Under the pieces are notes generated by a model. The model saw only the letters and a program-made list of their open reading frames with translations, was not told the origin of the DNA and did no database searches. Positions 52,733 to 61,383 of a stretch of 64,000 nt of DNA are shown here, one piece after another. Numbering within the stretch: position 1 is the first letter of the stretch; every line of letters begins with the position of its first letter. A program made the position numbers and the translations under genes. This DNA is from JAJYSO01 sp964579505 (GTDB taxonomy: Bacteria; Bacteroidota; Bacteroidia; Flavobacteriales; Flavobacteriaceae): positions 62,001 through 126,000 of the forward strand of contig CAZOGC010000007.1 of the NCBI GenBank assembly GCA_964579505.1, given 5' to 3'.

Positions 52733-53794
52733 TTAATACTGATAAACTATTGCATTAATATTCATTCCTGCACCTACACTCGCAAAGATAATTACATCTC
52801 CTTCGTGTAATTCTTGCCCTTCAATTTCTCCTCTACGAACCATATCTAATAGCGTGGGAAGCGTAGCCACAGAACTGTTTCCTAACTTATAAATATTCAT
52901 CGGCATAACGCCTTCCGGAAGCGGCAAATCATACAACTTAAAAAAGCGTTGTACCATAGCCTCATCCATTTTTTCATTAGCTTGGTGAATAAATATTTTT
53001 TTTAAGTCGTGAATAGATTTTCCACTTTGTTCTAAACAGGCTTTCATAGCTGCTGGAACCTTCTTTAGCGCAAAGTTGTAAATTTTGCGCCCTGACATTT
53101 TAATATACCGAATATTATTCTTTGCTTCTTCTATATTGTAGGAGCAATTATAGGTCAAATAAGGTGTTTCACTATAAGTATAAGAAGCGGTACTGTGCGC
53201 TAAAATACCCCCTTCTCTATCTTTTTCTTCAAGAATAACTGCCCCGGCACCATCGGCAAAAATCATACTATCTCTATCGTATGGGTCAACTACCCGCGAC
53301 AGCATTTCTGCCCCAATAACCATACATTTTTTAGCCATTCCGGCACGCATAAAAGCCTGTGCTTGAATGACCCCTTCTAGCCAACCCGGGCAGCCAAAAA
53401 TAACGTCATACGCAACACACTTAGGATTTTTTATGCGTAGATTATATTTTACACGTGCCGCCAAGTTAGGGCATTGGTCTGTTTGATGTGAACCAAAACT
53501 TACATCACCAAAATTTTGCCCTATAATAATATAGTCTAAGGTTTCCGGATCTACTCCTGAATCAGCTATGGCCTTTTCTGCCGCTAGCGTAGCAATCTTA
53601 GAGGTGGTTTGGTCATCATCTCCATAACGACGCTCTTCAATACCGGTAATGGCTTTGAATTTTTCTGTAATTTCCTTAGTAGGAGTCTCAATTTTTGAAC
53701 CATCTTTATTGACAAATTGATGATCCCAAAAACCCGAATTTTTTATACGGTTTTTAGGAATATAACTCCCTACTCCGGTTATTATAATAGACAT
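52733..53794 (-). CDS. 3-oxoacyl-ACP synthase III family protein
   Basis: A 353-residue thiolase-fold condensing enzyme. It shows the active-site Cys in FGCPGWLEGV, the His in IFIHQANEKMDEA and the Asn in YKLGNSSVATLPTLL, the KAS III Cys-His-Asn triad. It starts MSIIITGVGSYIPKN. It is longer than classic FabH (~320) and no fab genes adjoin it, so the substrate may be something other than the acetyl-CoA of primary fatty-acid initiation. Confidence 0.85.
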   Translation of the reverse strand: MSIIITGVGSYIPKNRIKNSGFWDHQFVNKDGSKIETPTKEITEKFKAITGIEERRYGDDDQTTSKIATLAAEKAIADSGVDPETLDYIIIGQNFGDVSFGSHQTDQCPNLAARVKYNLRIKNPKCVAYDVIFGCPGWLEGVIQAQAFMRAGMAKKCMVIGAEMLSRVVDPYDRDSMIFADGAGAVILEEKDREGGILAHSTASYTYSETPYLTYNCSYNIEEAKNNIRYIKMSGRKIYNFALKKVPAAMKACLEQSGKSIHDLKKIFIHQANEKMDEAMVQRFFKLYDLPLPEGVMPMNIYKLGNSSVATLPTLLDMVRRGEIEGQELHEGDVIIFASVGAGMNINAIVYQY

Positions 53795-53916
53795 GCGCTC
53801 TCGTTATTTCAATTTAAGGGGTTCAATTTAGGAATTATATAATTAACATCTCCTTAAGCCCTACTATATTTTATCAATTTACTGCAAAATAACACCTAAC
53901 TTGGGTTTCTTGCAAA

Positions 53917-56775
53917 TTATTCTTCTACTTGTTCTGCATAATCGGTAATGGGTGGACACGTACACACAAAGTTACGATCACCATAAGCATCATCTACCCG
54001 TCTTACCGAAGGCCAAAATTTATTTGCCTTTACAAAATTGAGCGGATAGGCTGCTTTCGCTCTAGAATAGGCATGATTCCATTCATCTGCCGTTAGTATT
54101 TCAACCGTATGCGGTGCATTTTTCAAAACATTATCGGGTTGGTCTACCGATGCCTCCTCTATTTCTCCCCGAATGGCTATCAAAGCATCGCAAAAACGAT
54201 CCAATTCTTCTTTGCTTTCGCTCTCAGTAGGTTCAATCATCAAAGTTCCTACAACCGGAAAAGACATGGTAGGTGCGTGAAACCCGTAATCGATAAGTCT
54301 CTTTGCAACATCTATCACTTCAATGCCTTTCTCTTTAAATCCTCTAAAATCTAACATTAATTCATGCGCTGCACGACCGCGTTCTCCCGCATAAAGAACC
54401 GGAAAATAAGAAGTCATACGCTCCTTAATATAATTAGCATTAAGAATAGCATATTCTGTAGATTGACGTAGCCCTTCTCTACCCAACATGGTAATGTAGC
54501 CATAAGAAATTAAACAAACGAGGGAAGACCCATAAGGTGCTGCAGAAATTGCTGTTAAATGCTGATCTCCTCCTGTTTTTATAATAGGATTAGAAGGTAA
54601 GAATGGTTTTAAATGTTCGGCCACACAAATAGGACCTACGCCGGGGCCTCCACCTCCATGAGGAATGGCAAATGTTTTATGTAGGTTTAGGTGACAAACA
54701 TCTGCGCCAATTTTTCCGGGGTTTGTATACCCTACCTGAGCATTCATGTTTGCCCCGTCTAAATAAACTTGTCCGCCGTTGTCGTGAACAATTTTTACAA
54801 TTTCACGTATAGCTGATTCATAAACTCCATGTGTTGACGGATACGTTACCATTAAAGCAGCTAGTTCATCTTTATATTTCTCGGCTTTAGCTCGTAAATC
54901 CTCAACATCTATATTTCCCTTCTCAGTTGATTTTACCACGACTACTTTCATTCCCGCCATCGTAGCACTCGCCGGATTTGTTCCATGTGCAGAAGATGGG
55001 ATTAAGCAAATTTTTCTATGATCATCCCCTTCTGACTCGTGATAGGCTTTAATAACCATCAACCCGGCAAATTCTCCTTGTGCACCCGAGTTAGGTTGCA
55101 ACGAAGTAGCTTCTAAACCGGTAATAGTACTCAACTGCTTTTCTAAATGATGAATCATTTCTTGATATCCGGCTGCTTGTGTTACCGGAACAAAAGGGTG
55201 CATATTTCCCCAACGCGGGTCGCTCAACGCCAACATTTCTGATGCAGCATTTAATTTCATGGTACAAGAACCCAACGGAATCATTGAATAATTAAGCGAT
55301 AAATCTTTACGCTCTAATCGCTTAATATACCGCATCATCTCTGTCTCTGAATGATAGCTATTAAATACCGGATGTGTTAAAAAATCTGATTTTCTGGCTA
55401 CTGTTGATGAGCTCAAAATATCAGCCGCTACCTCTTCAACCTTACCGCTCTGCGCTGAAGAAGCATGAGCAAATACCGCTACAATGTTATTTAAATCATT
55501 GAGGGTGGTTGTTTCATTTAGAGAAATGGAAACCGTCTGCGCATCCGGATAATAAAAATTGATTTCATAAGCTTCCGCAATTTCTTTTACTTTATCTGCT
55601 TCAGCCTCAACCATCAACGTATCAAAATAAAGCTCATTACGTTGTGAAAAGCCCATTTTTTTCAAGGCATTACTCAGGTTTACTGCTGAGCGGTGCACTT
55701 TATTGGCTATATATTTTAATCCTTCAGGGCCGTGATATACAGCATACATACCGGCCATTACCGCCAAAAGAACCTGAGCTGTGCAGATGTTAGAGGTGGC
55801 GCGAGCACGTTTAATATGTTGCTCACGTGTTTGTAGTGCCATACGCAAGGCAAAGTTTCCATCAGCATCTTGCGATACGCCTATAATTCGGCCGGGCACA
55901 TGACGTTTATATTCGTCTTTAGTAGCAAAATAGCCTGCGTGAGGCCCACCGTACCCCATCGGAATACCAAAACGTTGTGTGGTTCCTACGACTACATCTG
56001 CGCCCATTTTGCCGGGAGCTTGTAGTTTAACCAGACTTAGTATATCAGCTGCAACGGCTATTTTAATATTATTTTCTTGGGCTTTGTTTATAAACGCTGT
56101 GTAGTCATAAATTGCTCCCGATTGCCCGGGATACTGCAACAACGCTCCATAGAAATCATCTGAAAAATCAAATTCTTGGTGATTTCCGATTGTCAACTCA
56201 ATACCTAAAGACTTAGCCCGTGTTTTCAGCACCATGATGGTTTGAGGAAGTACCTCTTCTGATACAAAAAAGCGATCGGCATTACTTTTTTTCTTTGCCT
56301 TTTCTCTAACGGCATGCAACATTGTCATGGCTTCTGCTGCTGCAGTAGCTTCATCTAAAAGAGAAGCATTGGCGAGCGGTAACCCTGTCAAATCGCTTAC
56401 CATCGTCTGAAAATTCAACAAAGCCTCTAAACGTCCTTGCGCAATTTCTGCTTGATAAGGCGTATAAGCCGTATACCACCCCGGATTTTCAAGAATATTT
56501 CGTTGAATAACCGCCGGCATGTTGGTGGCGTGATAGCCTAACCCAATATAGGTTTTAAAGCGTTTATTTTTTGCTGCCAACTTGGCCAAATGCTCTGCAA
56601 AAGCCGCTTCAGAAAGACCTTCGGGCAAATCTAGTTCCTCATCTAGGCGGATATCGTCCGGAATAGTTTCGTATATTAATTCTTCAATAGAATCTACACC
56701 AATGGTTTTTAACATCGCCGGAGTATCTTCGGGACGCGGACCAATATGCCTAAGGGCAAAAGAATCTGTAGTCAT
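53917..56775 (-). CDS. gcvP: Glycine dehydrogenase (decarboxylating), P-protein
   Basis: A 952-residue homodimeric-type P-protein of the glycine cleavage system. The N-terminal half shows FALRHIGPRPEDTPAML and GLGYHATNMPAVIQRNILEN. The C-terminal half shows the Gly-rich region and PLP lysine in CHLNLHKTFAIPHGGGGPGV, and it ends NFVCTCPPITDYA. The ATG at 56775 (MTTDSFALRH) matches family starts; an in-frame ATG seven codons earlier adds unsupported residues. Confidence 0.95.
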   Translation of the reverse strand: MTTDSFALRHIGPRPEDTPAMLKTIGVDSIEELIYETIPDDIRLDEELDLPEGLSEAAFAEHLAKLAAKNKRFKTYIGLGYHATNMPAVIQRNILENPGWYTAYTPYQAEIAQGRLEALLNFQTMVSDLTGLPLANASLLDEATAAAEAMTMLHAVREKAKKKSNADRFFVSEEVLPQTIMVLKTRAKSLGIELTIGNHQEFDFSDDFYGALLQYPGQSGAIYDYTAFINKAQENNIKIAVAADILSLVKLQAPGKMGADVVVGTTQRFGIPMGYGGPHAGYFATKDEYKRHVPGRIIGVSQDADGNFALRMALQTREQHIKRARATSNICTAQVLLAVMAGMYAVYHGPEGLKYIANKVHRSAVNLSNALKKMGFSQRNELYFDTLMVEAEADKVKEIAEAYEINFYYPDAQTVSISLNETTTLNDLNNIVAVFAHASSAQSGKVEEVAADILSSSTVARKSDFLTHPVFNSYHSETEMMRYIKRLERKDLSLNYSMIPLGSCTMKLNAASEMLALSDPRWGNMHPFVPVTQAAGYQEMIHHLEKQLSTITGLEATSLQPNSGAQGEFAGLMVIKAYHESEGDDHRKICLIPSSAHGTNPASATMAGMKVVVVKSTEKGNIDVEDLRAKAEKYKDELAALMVTYPSTHGVYESAIREIVKIVHDNGGQVYLDGANMNAQVGYTNPGKIGADVCHLNLHKTFAIPHGGGGPGVGPICVAEHLKPFLPSNPIIKTGGDQHLTAISAAPYGSSLVCLISYGYITMLGREGLRQSTEYAILNANYIKERMTSYFPVLYAGERGRAAHELMLDFRGFKEKGIEVIDVAKRLIDYGFHAPTMSFPVVGTLMIEPTESESKEELDRFCDALIAIRGEIEEASVDQPDNVLKNAPHTVEILTADEWNHAYSRAKAAYPLNFVKANKFWPSVRRVDDAYGDRNFVCTCPPITDYAEQVEE

Positions 56776-56810
56776 AATAAGTGCAAAGATTAACAAGGTT
56801 TTATGGCGTA

Positions 56811-56818
56811 CAAAAATA
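56811..56818 (-). promoter_or_regulatory. -7 element TATTTTTG before gcvP (minus strand)
   Basis: Read on the minus strand, this is a TAnnTTTG match 36 bases before the gcvP ATG. No clear -33 TTG is seen. Confidence 0.4.
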
Positions 56819-56974
56819 CATTATTTAATGAGATTTTATGCCATTTTATCATTTTGATAATAAAGTTCTATCAACCAATTTTAAGCTATTTCAAAAACGA
56901 AAGAATAGTTCCATAAAGCTTCATTATTCTCAATACATAAAGTTTTTATTGACAATAGATACAGATATTAGAGC

Positions 56975-56982
56975 TATATTTG
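56975..56982 (+). promoter_or_regulatory. -7 element TATATTTG directly before a start codon
   Basis: An exact match ending four bases before the ATG at 56987. If used, transcription would begin at or next to the start codon, giving a leaderless mRNA. Confidence 0.5.
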
Positions 56983-56986
56983 CTTT

Positions 56987-57811
56987 ATGCGTATTTTAAA
57001 AGCCATTTTTCACTTTTACATAGAAGGCAGCATACACGTTTCTTTAGCGATTTGCGCCTTGGCCGGTATTACAGTTTTAACCTACGGTTTAGAATGGGAA
57101 TGGCTTGTATTTGCTTTTCTGTTCTTGTCTTCAATTACCGGTTATAATTTTGTCAAATATGCCGGCATTGCCAAACTACACCATCGCAGTTTAACCAACC
57201 AATTAAAAACCATACAAGTCTTTTCTTTAATTTGTTTTGTCTTGTTAATATACGTTGCCTTTCAACAAAGTTGGGCGTTTATTGAAACCACTGCCATACT
57301 CGGGGTAGTTACACTTTTATATGCAGTTCCTTTTTTACCGTCTAAGAAGAACTTGCGAAGCCTTAAAAGCCTAAAGATATTTGTAATTGGTTTTGTATGG
57401 GCCGGCGCTACGTTATGGCTCCCACTGGTAGATCAACTAGGTGAAGGGGAGCGGCTACTCAACGCTAGCACCTTACTAAATACCTTAAGTTATTTCTTAT
57501 TGGTACTAGCGCTCATCCTACCTTTTGAGATTCGCGATTTAGACTATGACAATGCCGAATTAGGCACTCTTCCTCAACGGTTTGGAGTTGGTAAAACAAA
57601 GGTTTTTGGCTATATAATGCTTACTGCATTTGTAGTGCTAAATATACTTGCCCCTGTTTTTTCTACCAAAGATATTATTATTTGTATAGGTATAGCTATA
57701 CTTGTAGCATGCTACATTTTTTTCTCTACCAAAAAACAAAATCCACATTACTGCTCCTTCTGGGTAGAAGCCACTCCCATTATTTGGATTTTATTACTAT
57801 GGCTTACCTAA
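56987..57811 (+). CDS. UbiA-like integral membrane protein
   Basis: A 274-residue protein with about eight hydrophobic helices. The segment LPFEIRDLDYDNAELGTLPQ (near residue 185) resembles the second Asp-rich motif of UbiA prenyltransferases and is followed by RFGVGKT. The first motif (NxxxDxxxD) is not present at the expected place (SITGYNFVKYAG), so catalytic function is doubtful. It may be a diverged family member. No upstream ATG is available; the start is consistent with a leaderless transcript. Confidence 0.6.
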   Translation: MRILKAIFHFYIEGSIHVSLAICALAGITVLTYGLEWEWLVFAFLFLSSITGYNFVKYAGIAKLHHRSLTNQLKTIQVFSLICFVLLIYVAFQQSWAFIETTAILGVVTLLYAVPFLPSKKNLRSLKSLKIFVIGFVWAGATLWLPLVDQLGEGERLLNASTLLNTLSYFLLVLALILPFEIRDLDYDNAELGTLPQRFGVGKTKVFGYIMLTAFVVLNILAPVFSTKDIIICIGIAILVACYIFFSTKKQNPHYCSFWVEATPIIWILLLWLT

Positions 57812-57838
57812 AACAGCACGATAAATAAACCCTAGATT

Positions 57839-58348
57839 TTAGACCATCATATCACTATAAGAAACCGCGCACAAATCTTCCTCTTTAATATTGAAAAGTT
57901 TACGGTAATACCCACATTGTTGTTTTAACTTTTCAATTCCTATAGATTCGTTATCATCAATGGCTTCAATTTCTATAAAAGTACCCAATTCTTTTACTGT
58001 ATCTATATGGAATTTTACATTTTCAATAAAGTATATTTCTCGGCGTTTATCTACAATTTTCCACACTCCAAACGCAGCTGTTAATAGGGCTTTTAAATTA
58101 CTGTTGAGCTGTGGTTTATACAAAATAATATCAGCTTGTTTGGCCTCTTTTTGATTAGCCCTTACATAATGAATAAGATTGTTTTCTATATTTCCTTCGC
58201 GCAATTTCAGCCTCCCGTTCGGTACGTTAAAATACGTATCTATCTGATGGTCTATCCCTTTAAAATCAGCTTTATGTTCTTTTAAAAGGTCTCTTATTTT
58301 ACGATGTTCAGTAGAACGAGCCTTAATTTCTATATTGAGGTGTTTCAT
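57839..58348 (-). CDS. CYTH-domain protein (class IV adenylate cyclase/thiamine-triphosphatase-like)
   Basis: A 169-residue protein with the ExExK-like start LNIEIKARSTEHRKI, QIDTYFNVPNGRLKLRE, and beta strands ending in GTFIEIEAID. Charged residues line the tunnel expected for triphosphate binding. The family includes class IV adenylate cyclases and inorganic/thiamine triphosphatases; the substrate cannot be told from sequence. Confidence 0.78.
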   Translation of the reverse strand: MKHLNIEIKARSTEHRKIRDLLKEHKADFKGIDHQIDTYFNVPNGRLKLREGNIENNLIHYVRANQKEAKQADIILYKPQLNSNLKALLTAAFGVWKIVDKRREIYFIENVKFHIDTVKELGTFIEIEAIDDNESIGIEKLKQQCGYYRKLFNIKEEDLCAVSYSDMMV

Positions 58349-58375
58349 ATAAAAAATTCGAAAAATTGACTATAC

Positions 58376-58413
58376 AAAAACGGCCTTTCAAATAGATGAA
58401 AAGGCCGTTTAAA
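58376..58413 (-). terminator. Terminator of gltX (minus strand)
   Basis: Read on the minus strand, the stem AAACGGCCTTTT/GAAAGGCCGTTT with a short loop is followed by TTTTTG, just past the gltX stop codon. Confidence 0.8.
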
Positions 58414-58430
58414 AGTGTGTTTATATCGGC

Positions 58431-59954
58431 TTAACCTAGTGTTTTTAAGGCAAAATCTATACGTTTTATGGTTTCTTCTTTACCAATAAGCGTCATAATA
58501 TGAAAAAGATCCGGGCCCTTCATCTGCCCCACCAAAGTAAGTCGCAACGGACTCATTACTTTTCCAAAACCAATTCCTTCATTCGTAATCCAGCCTTTAA
58601 TCGCATTTTCTAAGGTAGGAATATCAAAATTTTCTACCTGCTCTATAAGCGTTTTTACGGTAGTCATTATCTGCGCCGTATTCGTTTTCCAAGCTTTTTT
58701 GGCAGCCTTTTTGTCAAACGTTTGCGGGGCTTCAAAAAAGAAACTACTCAACTCCCATAAATCGTGAACAAAAGTAGCGCGCTCTTTAATAGTTTTAACT
58801 ACTTCTACGACATAGGCTATAGAAACCTCCTGTCCTTTTTGGGTGAGTTCTTGCAGAAAAGCCTCCGCCAATTTTACATCATCTTCTTCTTGAAAATAAT
58901 GATGCTGAAACCATTTTGTTTTCTCAAAATCAAATTTAGCCCCGCTTTTAGATACTTTTTCTAGGCGAAAAGCCTGTACGAGTTCGGGCAATGAAAAAAT
59001 TTCTTGTTCAGACCCTTGCCCCGGATTCCACCCCAAGAAAGCCAACATGTTAATAACGGCTTCAGGCAAGTAGCCATTCTCTCTATAACCCGACGCAATT
59101 TCTTGAGTCTTCGGATCTTTCCATTGCAATGGGAACACCGGAAAACCCAATTTATCGCCATCCCGTTTACTGAGTTTCCCCTTTCCGGTAGGTTTTAAAA
59201 TTAAAGGAAGGTGAGCAAATTGAGGAGCTTCCCACCCCATAGCCCGGTACAATAAAATATGCAATGCCATAGACGGCAACCATTCTTCTCCCCGTATAAC
59301 ATGGCTAATCTCCATTAAATGATCATCAATAATATTAGCCATATGATACGTAGGTAGCCCATCACTTTTATATAGCACTTTATCGTCTACGGTATCCGTG
59401 TTTACGGTAATGGTGCCCCGAATTATATCTTTCATGAGCACTTGCTCATTGCGCGGCGGCTTAAACCGAACTACATACTGTTCTCCGCGTGCCAATCTTT
59501 GTGCTACTTCTTCCTTGGGCAAAGCCAACGAATTATTTAAATTTTGACGTGTCTCCCAATTATAGCTAAACGTTTTTCCTTCTGCTTCATAATTGGTACG
59601 GAGAATTGCCAATTCTTCTGCGGTATCAAAAGCATAGTAAGCCTGGCCGCTGGCCAACAATTTATCTACATAGGTTTTGTAATATTCTTTCCGTTCGCTT
59701 TGTCTATAGGGACCACAGTTTCCTTCTTTTCCTATTCCTTCATCATAAGGAATACCGCACCAGTTAAGTGCTTCAATAATATAATCTTCTGCCCCGGGCA
59801 CAAAACGTTTTTGGTCTGTATCTTCTATACGAAGAACAAATGTACCGTTGTTTTTTTTAGCAAAGAGGTAGTTGTATAATGCCGTGCGCAAACCGCCTAT
59901 ATGAAGAGGACCTGTAGGGCTGGGAGCAAACCGAACCCGAACACTTGAAGCCAT
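58431..59954 (-). CDS. gltX: Glutamyl-tRNA synthetase
   Basis: A 507-residue class I synthetase. It shows the HIGH-type motif in FAPSPTGPLHIGGLRTALYN, the KMSKS-type motif KGKLSKRDGD and the helical anticodon-binding C-terminal domain. The ATG at 59954 (MASSVRVRF) is the normal family start; an ATG six codons upstream is overshadowed by a -7 element. It is the last housekeeping gene before the accessory tail. Confidence 0.94.
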   Translation of the reverse strand: MASSVRVRFAPSPTGPLHIGGLRTALYNYLFAKKNNGTFVLRIEDTDQKRFVPGAEDYIIEALNWCGIPYDEGIGKEGNCGPYRQSERKEYYKTYVDKLLASGQAYYAFDTAEELAILRTNYEAEGKTFSYNWETRQNLNNSLALPKEEVAQRLARGEQYVVRFKPPRNEQVLMKDIIRGTITVNTDTVDDKVLYKSDGLPTYHMANIIDDHLMEISHVIRGEEWLPSMALHILLYRAMGWEAPQFAHLPLILKPTGKGKLSKRDGDKLGFPVFPLQWKDPKTQEIASGYRENGYLPEAVINMLAFLGWNPGQGSEQEIFSLPELVQAFRLEKVSKSGAKFDFEKTKWFQHHYFQEEDDVKLAEAFLQELTQKGQEVSIAYVVEVVKTIKERATFVHDLWELSSFFFEAPQTFDKKAAKKAWKTNTAQIMTTVKTLIEQVENFDIPTLENAIKGWITNEGIGFGKVMSPLRLTLVGQMKGPDLFHIMTLIGKEETIKRIDFALKTLG

Positions 59955-59969
59955 AACTATTTTTTTTTG

Positions 59970-59977
59970 CAAAGATA
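59970..59977 (-). promoter_or_regulatory. -7 element TATCTTTG before gltX (minus strand)
   Basis: An exact TAnnTTTG match on the minus strand, 15 bases before the ATG at 59954. It overlaps the alternative upstream start codon and so argues for the shorter protein. Confidence 0.5.
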
Positions 59978-60026
59978 CTCTTCTTACAAAGAATAAACAG
60001 GGGCTTTTTAAGGTGATTTTATTTGG

Positions 60027-60034
60027 TATATTTG
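60027..60034 (+). promoter_or_regulatory. -7 element TATATTTG at the head of the accessory region
   Basis: An exact TAnnTTTG match 45 bases before the OsmC start. It could drive the first genes of the plus-strand accessory run. Confidence 0.45.
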
Positions 60035-60079
60035 GGAGTTGCAGGCAATGCTATATGACCATATAAGAAGACAACGAAA

Positions 60080-60556
60080 ATGACAAAAGAACATCATTAC
60101 AAAGCAACAATTAAGTGGACGGGAAACAATGGACAAGGCACAAAGGACTATCGCTCTTATGACCGAAAACACACAGTATTGATTGACGGTAAACAAGATA
60201 TTTTCTGTTCTTCTGACCCAACATTTCGTGGCGACAAAACCAAGCATAATCCGGAAGAATTATTTTTGGCTTCCATTTCATCATGTCATATGCTTTGGTA
60301 TTTACATTTATGTACAGAAAAAGGAATTGTTGTCATTGATTATTACGACAACACAACAGGAACAATGCAAGAAACGCAAGGCGGTAGCGGGCACTTTACG
60401 GAAGTAACACTACACCCTGTCGTTACAATAACAGACGAAACAATGATTAAAATAGCAAACGAATTACATAAAAAAGCGAATGAACTTTGTTTTATAGCGA
60501 ACTCTTGTAACTTTCCAATTCATCATAATCCAACCAGTATAACAGTAAATGCTTGA
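60080..60556 (+). CDS. OsmC-family peroxidase-like protein
   Basis: A 158-residue OsmC/Ohr-like protein. It shows NPEELFLASISSCHMLWYLH with the first cysteine in SSC, and a second cysteine in CFIANSCNFPIHHNPT. Family members reduce organic hydroperoxides through such a Cys pair. It opens the accessory region and overlaps the DUF1272 gene by 8 bp, so both are translated from one mRNA. Confidence 0.85.
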   Translation: MTKEHHYKATIKWTGNNGQGTKDYRSYDRKHTVLIDGKQDIFCSSDPTFRGDKTKHNPEELFLASISSCHMLWYLHLCTEKGIVVIDYYDNTTGTMQETQGGSGHFTEVTLHPVVTITDETMIKIANELHKKANELCFIANSCNFPIHHNPTSITVNA

Positions 60557-60839
60557 AATTAGACCAAACTGCGAAAACTGTGGCAAGTCGTTACCTAACG
60601 ACAGCAAAGAGGCAATGATTTGCACTTTTGAGTGTACATTTTGCATTGACTGTGTAACAAACATCTTGCATAATGTTTGTCCAAACTGTGGTGGTGGATT
60701 TGAGAAACGACCAACCAGACCGACAAGATTTTTGGAAAAATATCCGGCAAGCAATAAACCTGTTTTGCAACCGATAGACAAGGAGAAACTCAAAGAAATG
60801 CTTGACAAATACAAAGACATAAAACCCAATAAAAGATAA
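60549..60839 (+). CDS. DUF1272 zinc-ribbon-like protein
   Basis: A 96-residue protein with eight cysteines in zinc-ribbon spacing (NCENCG, CTFECTFCIDCV, VCPNCGGG) and the RPTRP segment, typical of DUF1272. It probably binds zinc; function is unknown. It overlaps the OsmC gene. Confidence 0.85.
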   Translation: MLEIRPNCENCGKSLPNDSKEAMICTFECTFCIDCVTNILHNVCPNCGGGFEKRPTRPTRFLEKYPASNKPVLQPIDKEKLKEMLDKYKDIKPNKR

Positions 60840-60901
60840 ACACTGCCTGTAACAGCCAGTTTGGCGTCAGGCGGGGTAAACACTTCGGCAAGCTCAAAAA
60901 T
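60840..60901. repeat. Cassette-boundary-like spacer 1
   Basis: A G/C-rich spacer with GCCTG (60845-60849) able to pair with CAGGC (60868-60872). Its end, GCAAGCTCAAAAAT (60888-60903), recurs at the end of spacer 4 (63131-63144). It separates DUF1272 from the DinB gene. Confidence 0.45.
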
Positions 60902-61261
60902 ATGAATGGGACATCAACATATTTTAAATCTCAATATAAATTAACACAGCAATCAAGAAGAATACTTTTTGACTACTGTAGGACAATAACCAATGTGGAT
61001 TTTTTAAATCAAAATAATTCCTTTGGACGTGGTGGAAGTATTCGGAATCTACTGGTACACATTGCCAATACTTGCGAGTTTTGGATTATTAAGCACGCTC
61101 GCAAAAAGGATATAACTTTTACGGAGTATACAGCCAAAAATACAACACCTTTTGAACTATTTACTCACGTCATAACGCACGAGTTCCATCATAAAGGACA
61201 GGTGTTATCCTTAAGCAGGCACTTAGGTTATATACCGGTCGATACTGATATTATTAGATGA
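60902..61261 (+). CDS. DinB-family protein, probably internally shortened
   Basis: A 119-residue DinB/YfiT-like metal-binding helical-bundle protein. It shows LLVHIANTCEFWI with the first His, and ITHEFHHKGQVLSLSRHLGY with the HxxxH pair. It ends PVDTDIIR, the usual C-terminus of this subfamily. Family members are about 150-170 residues; the segment between TEYTAKNT and TPFELFTH appears to lack about 45-50 residues that normally form a helix. The reading frame is intact, so an in-frame deletion is likely. Function is unknown. Confidence 0.7.
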   Translation: MNGTSTYFKSQYKLTQQSRRILFDYCRTITNVDFLNQNNSFGRGGSIRNLLVHIANTCEFWIIKHARKKDITFTEYTAKNTTPFELFTHVITHEFHHKGQVLSLSRHLGYIPVDTDIIR

Positions 61262-61294
61262 AAGAACATAAATTATTAAAATAAGAAGAATCAG

Positions 61295-61368
61295 TTGCCA
61301 ACAGCGGCTATGCTCCACTTCGTATTCTCTGATTTTTTTCGGAACTTCGTCAAGCGCAGCGTTGGCAA
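61295..61368. repeat. Cassette-boundary-like spacer 2 (attC-like hairpin)
   Basis: A 74-base segment bounded by the inverted arms TTGCCAAC and GTTGGCAA. Its right part (61315-61364) is identical to 63078-63127 except for one base. Length and AAC/GTT ends recall integron attC sites, but the canonical core GTTRRRY is not matched. Confidence 0.5.
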
Positions 61369-61383
61369 ACATTAGAAAAAACT

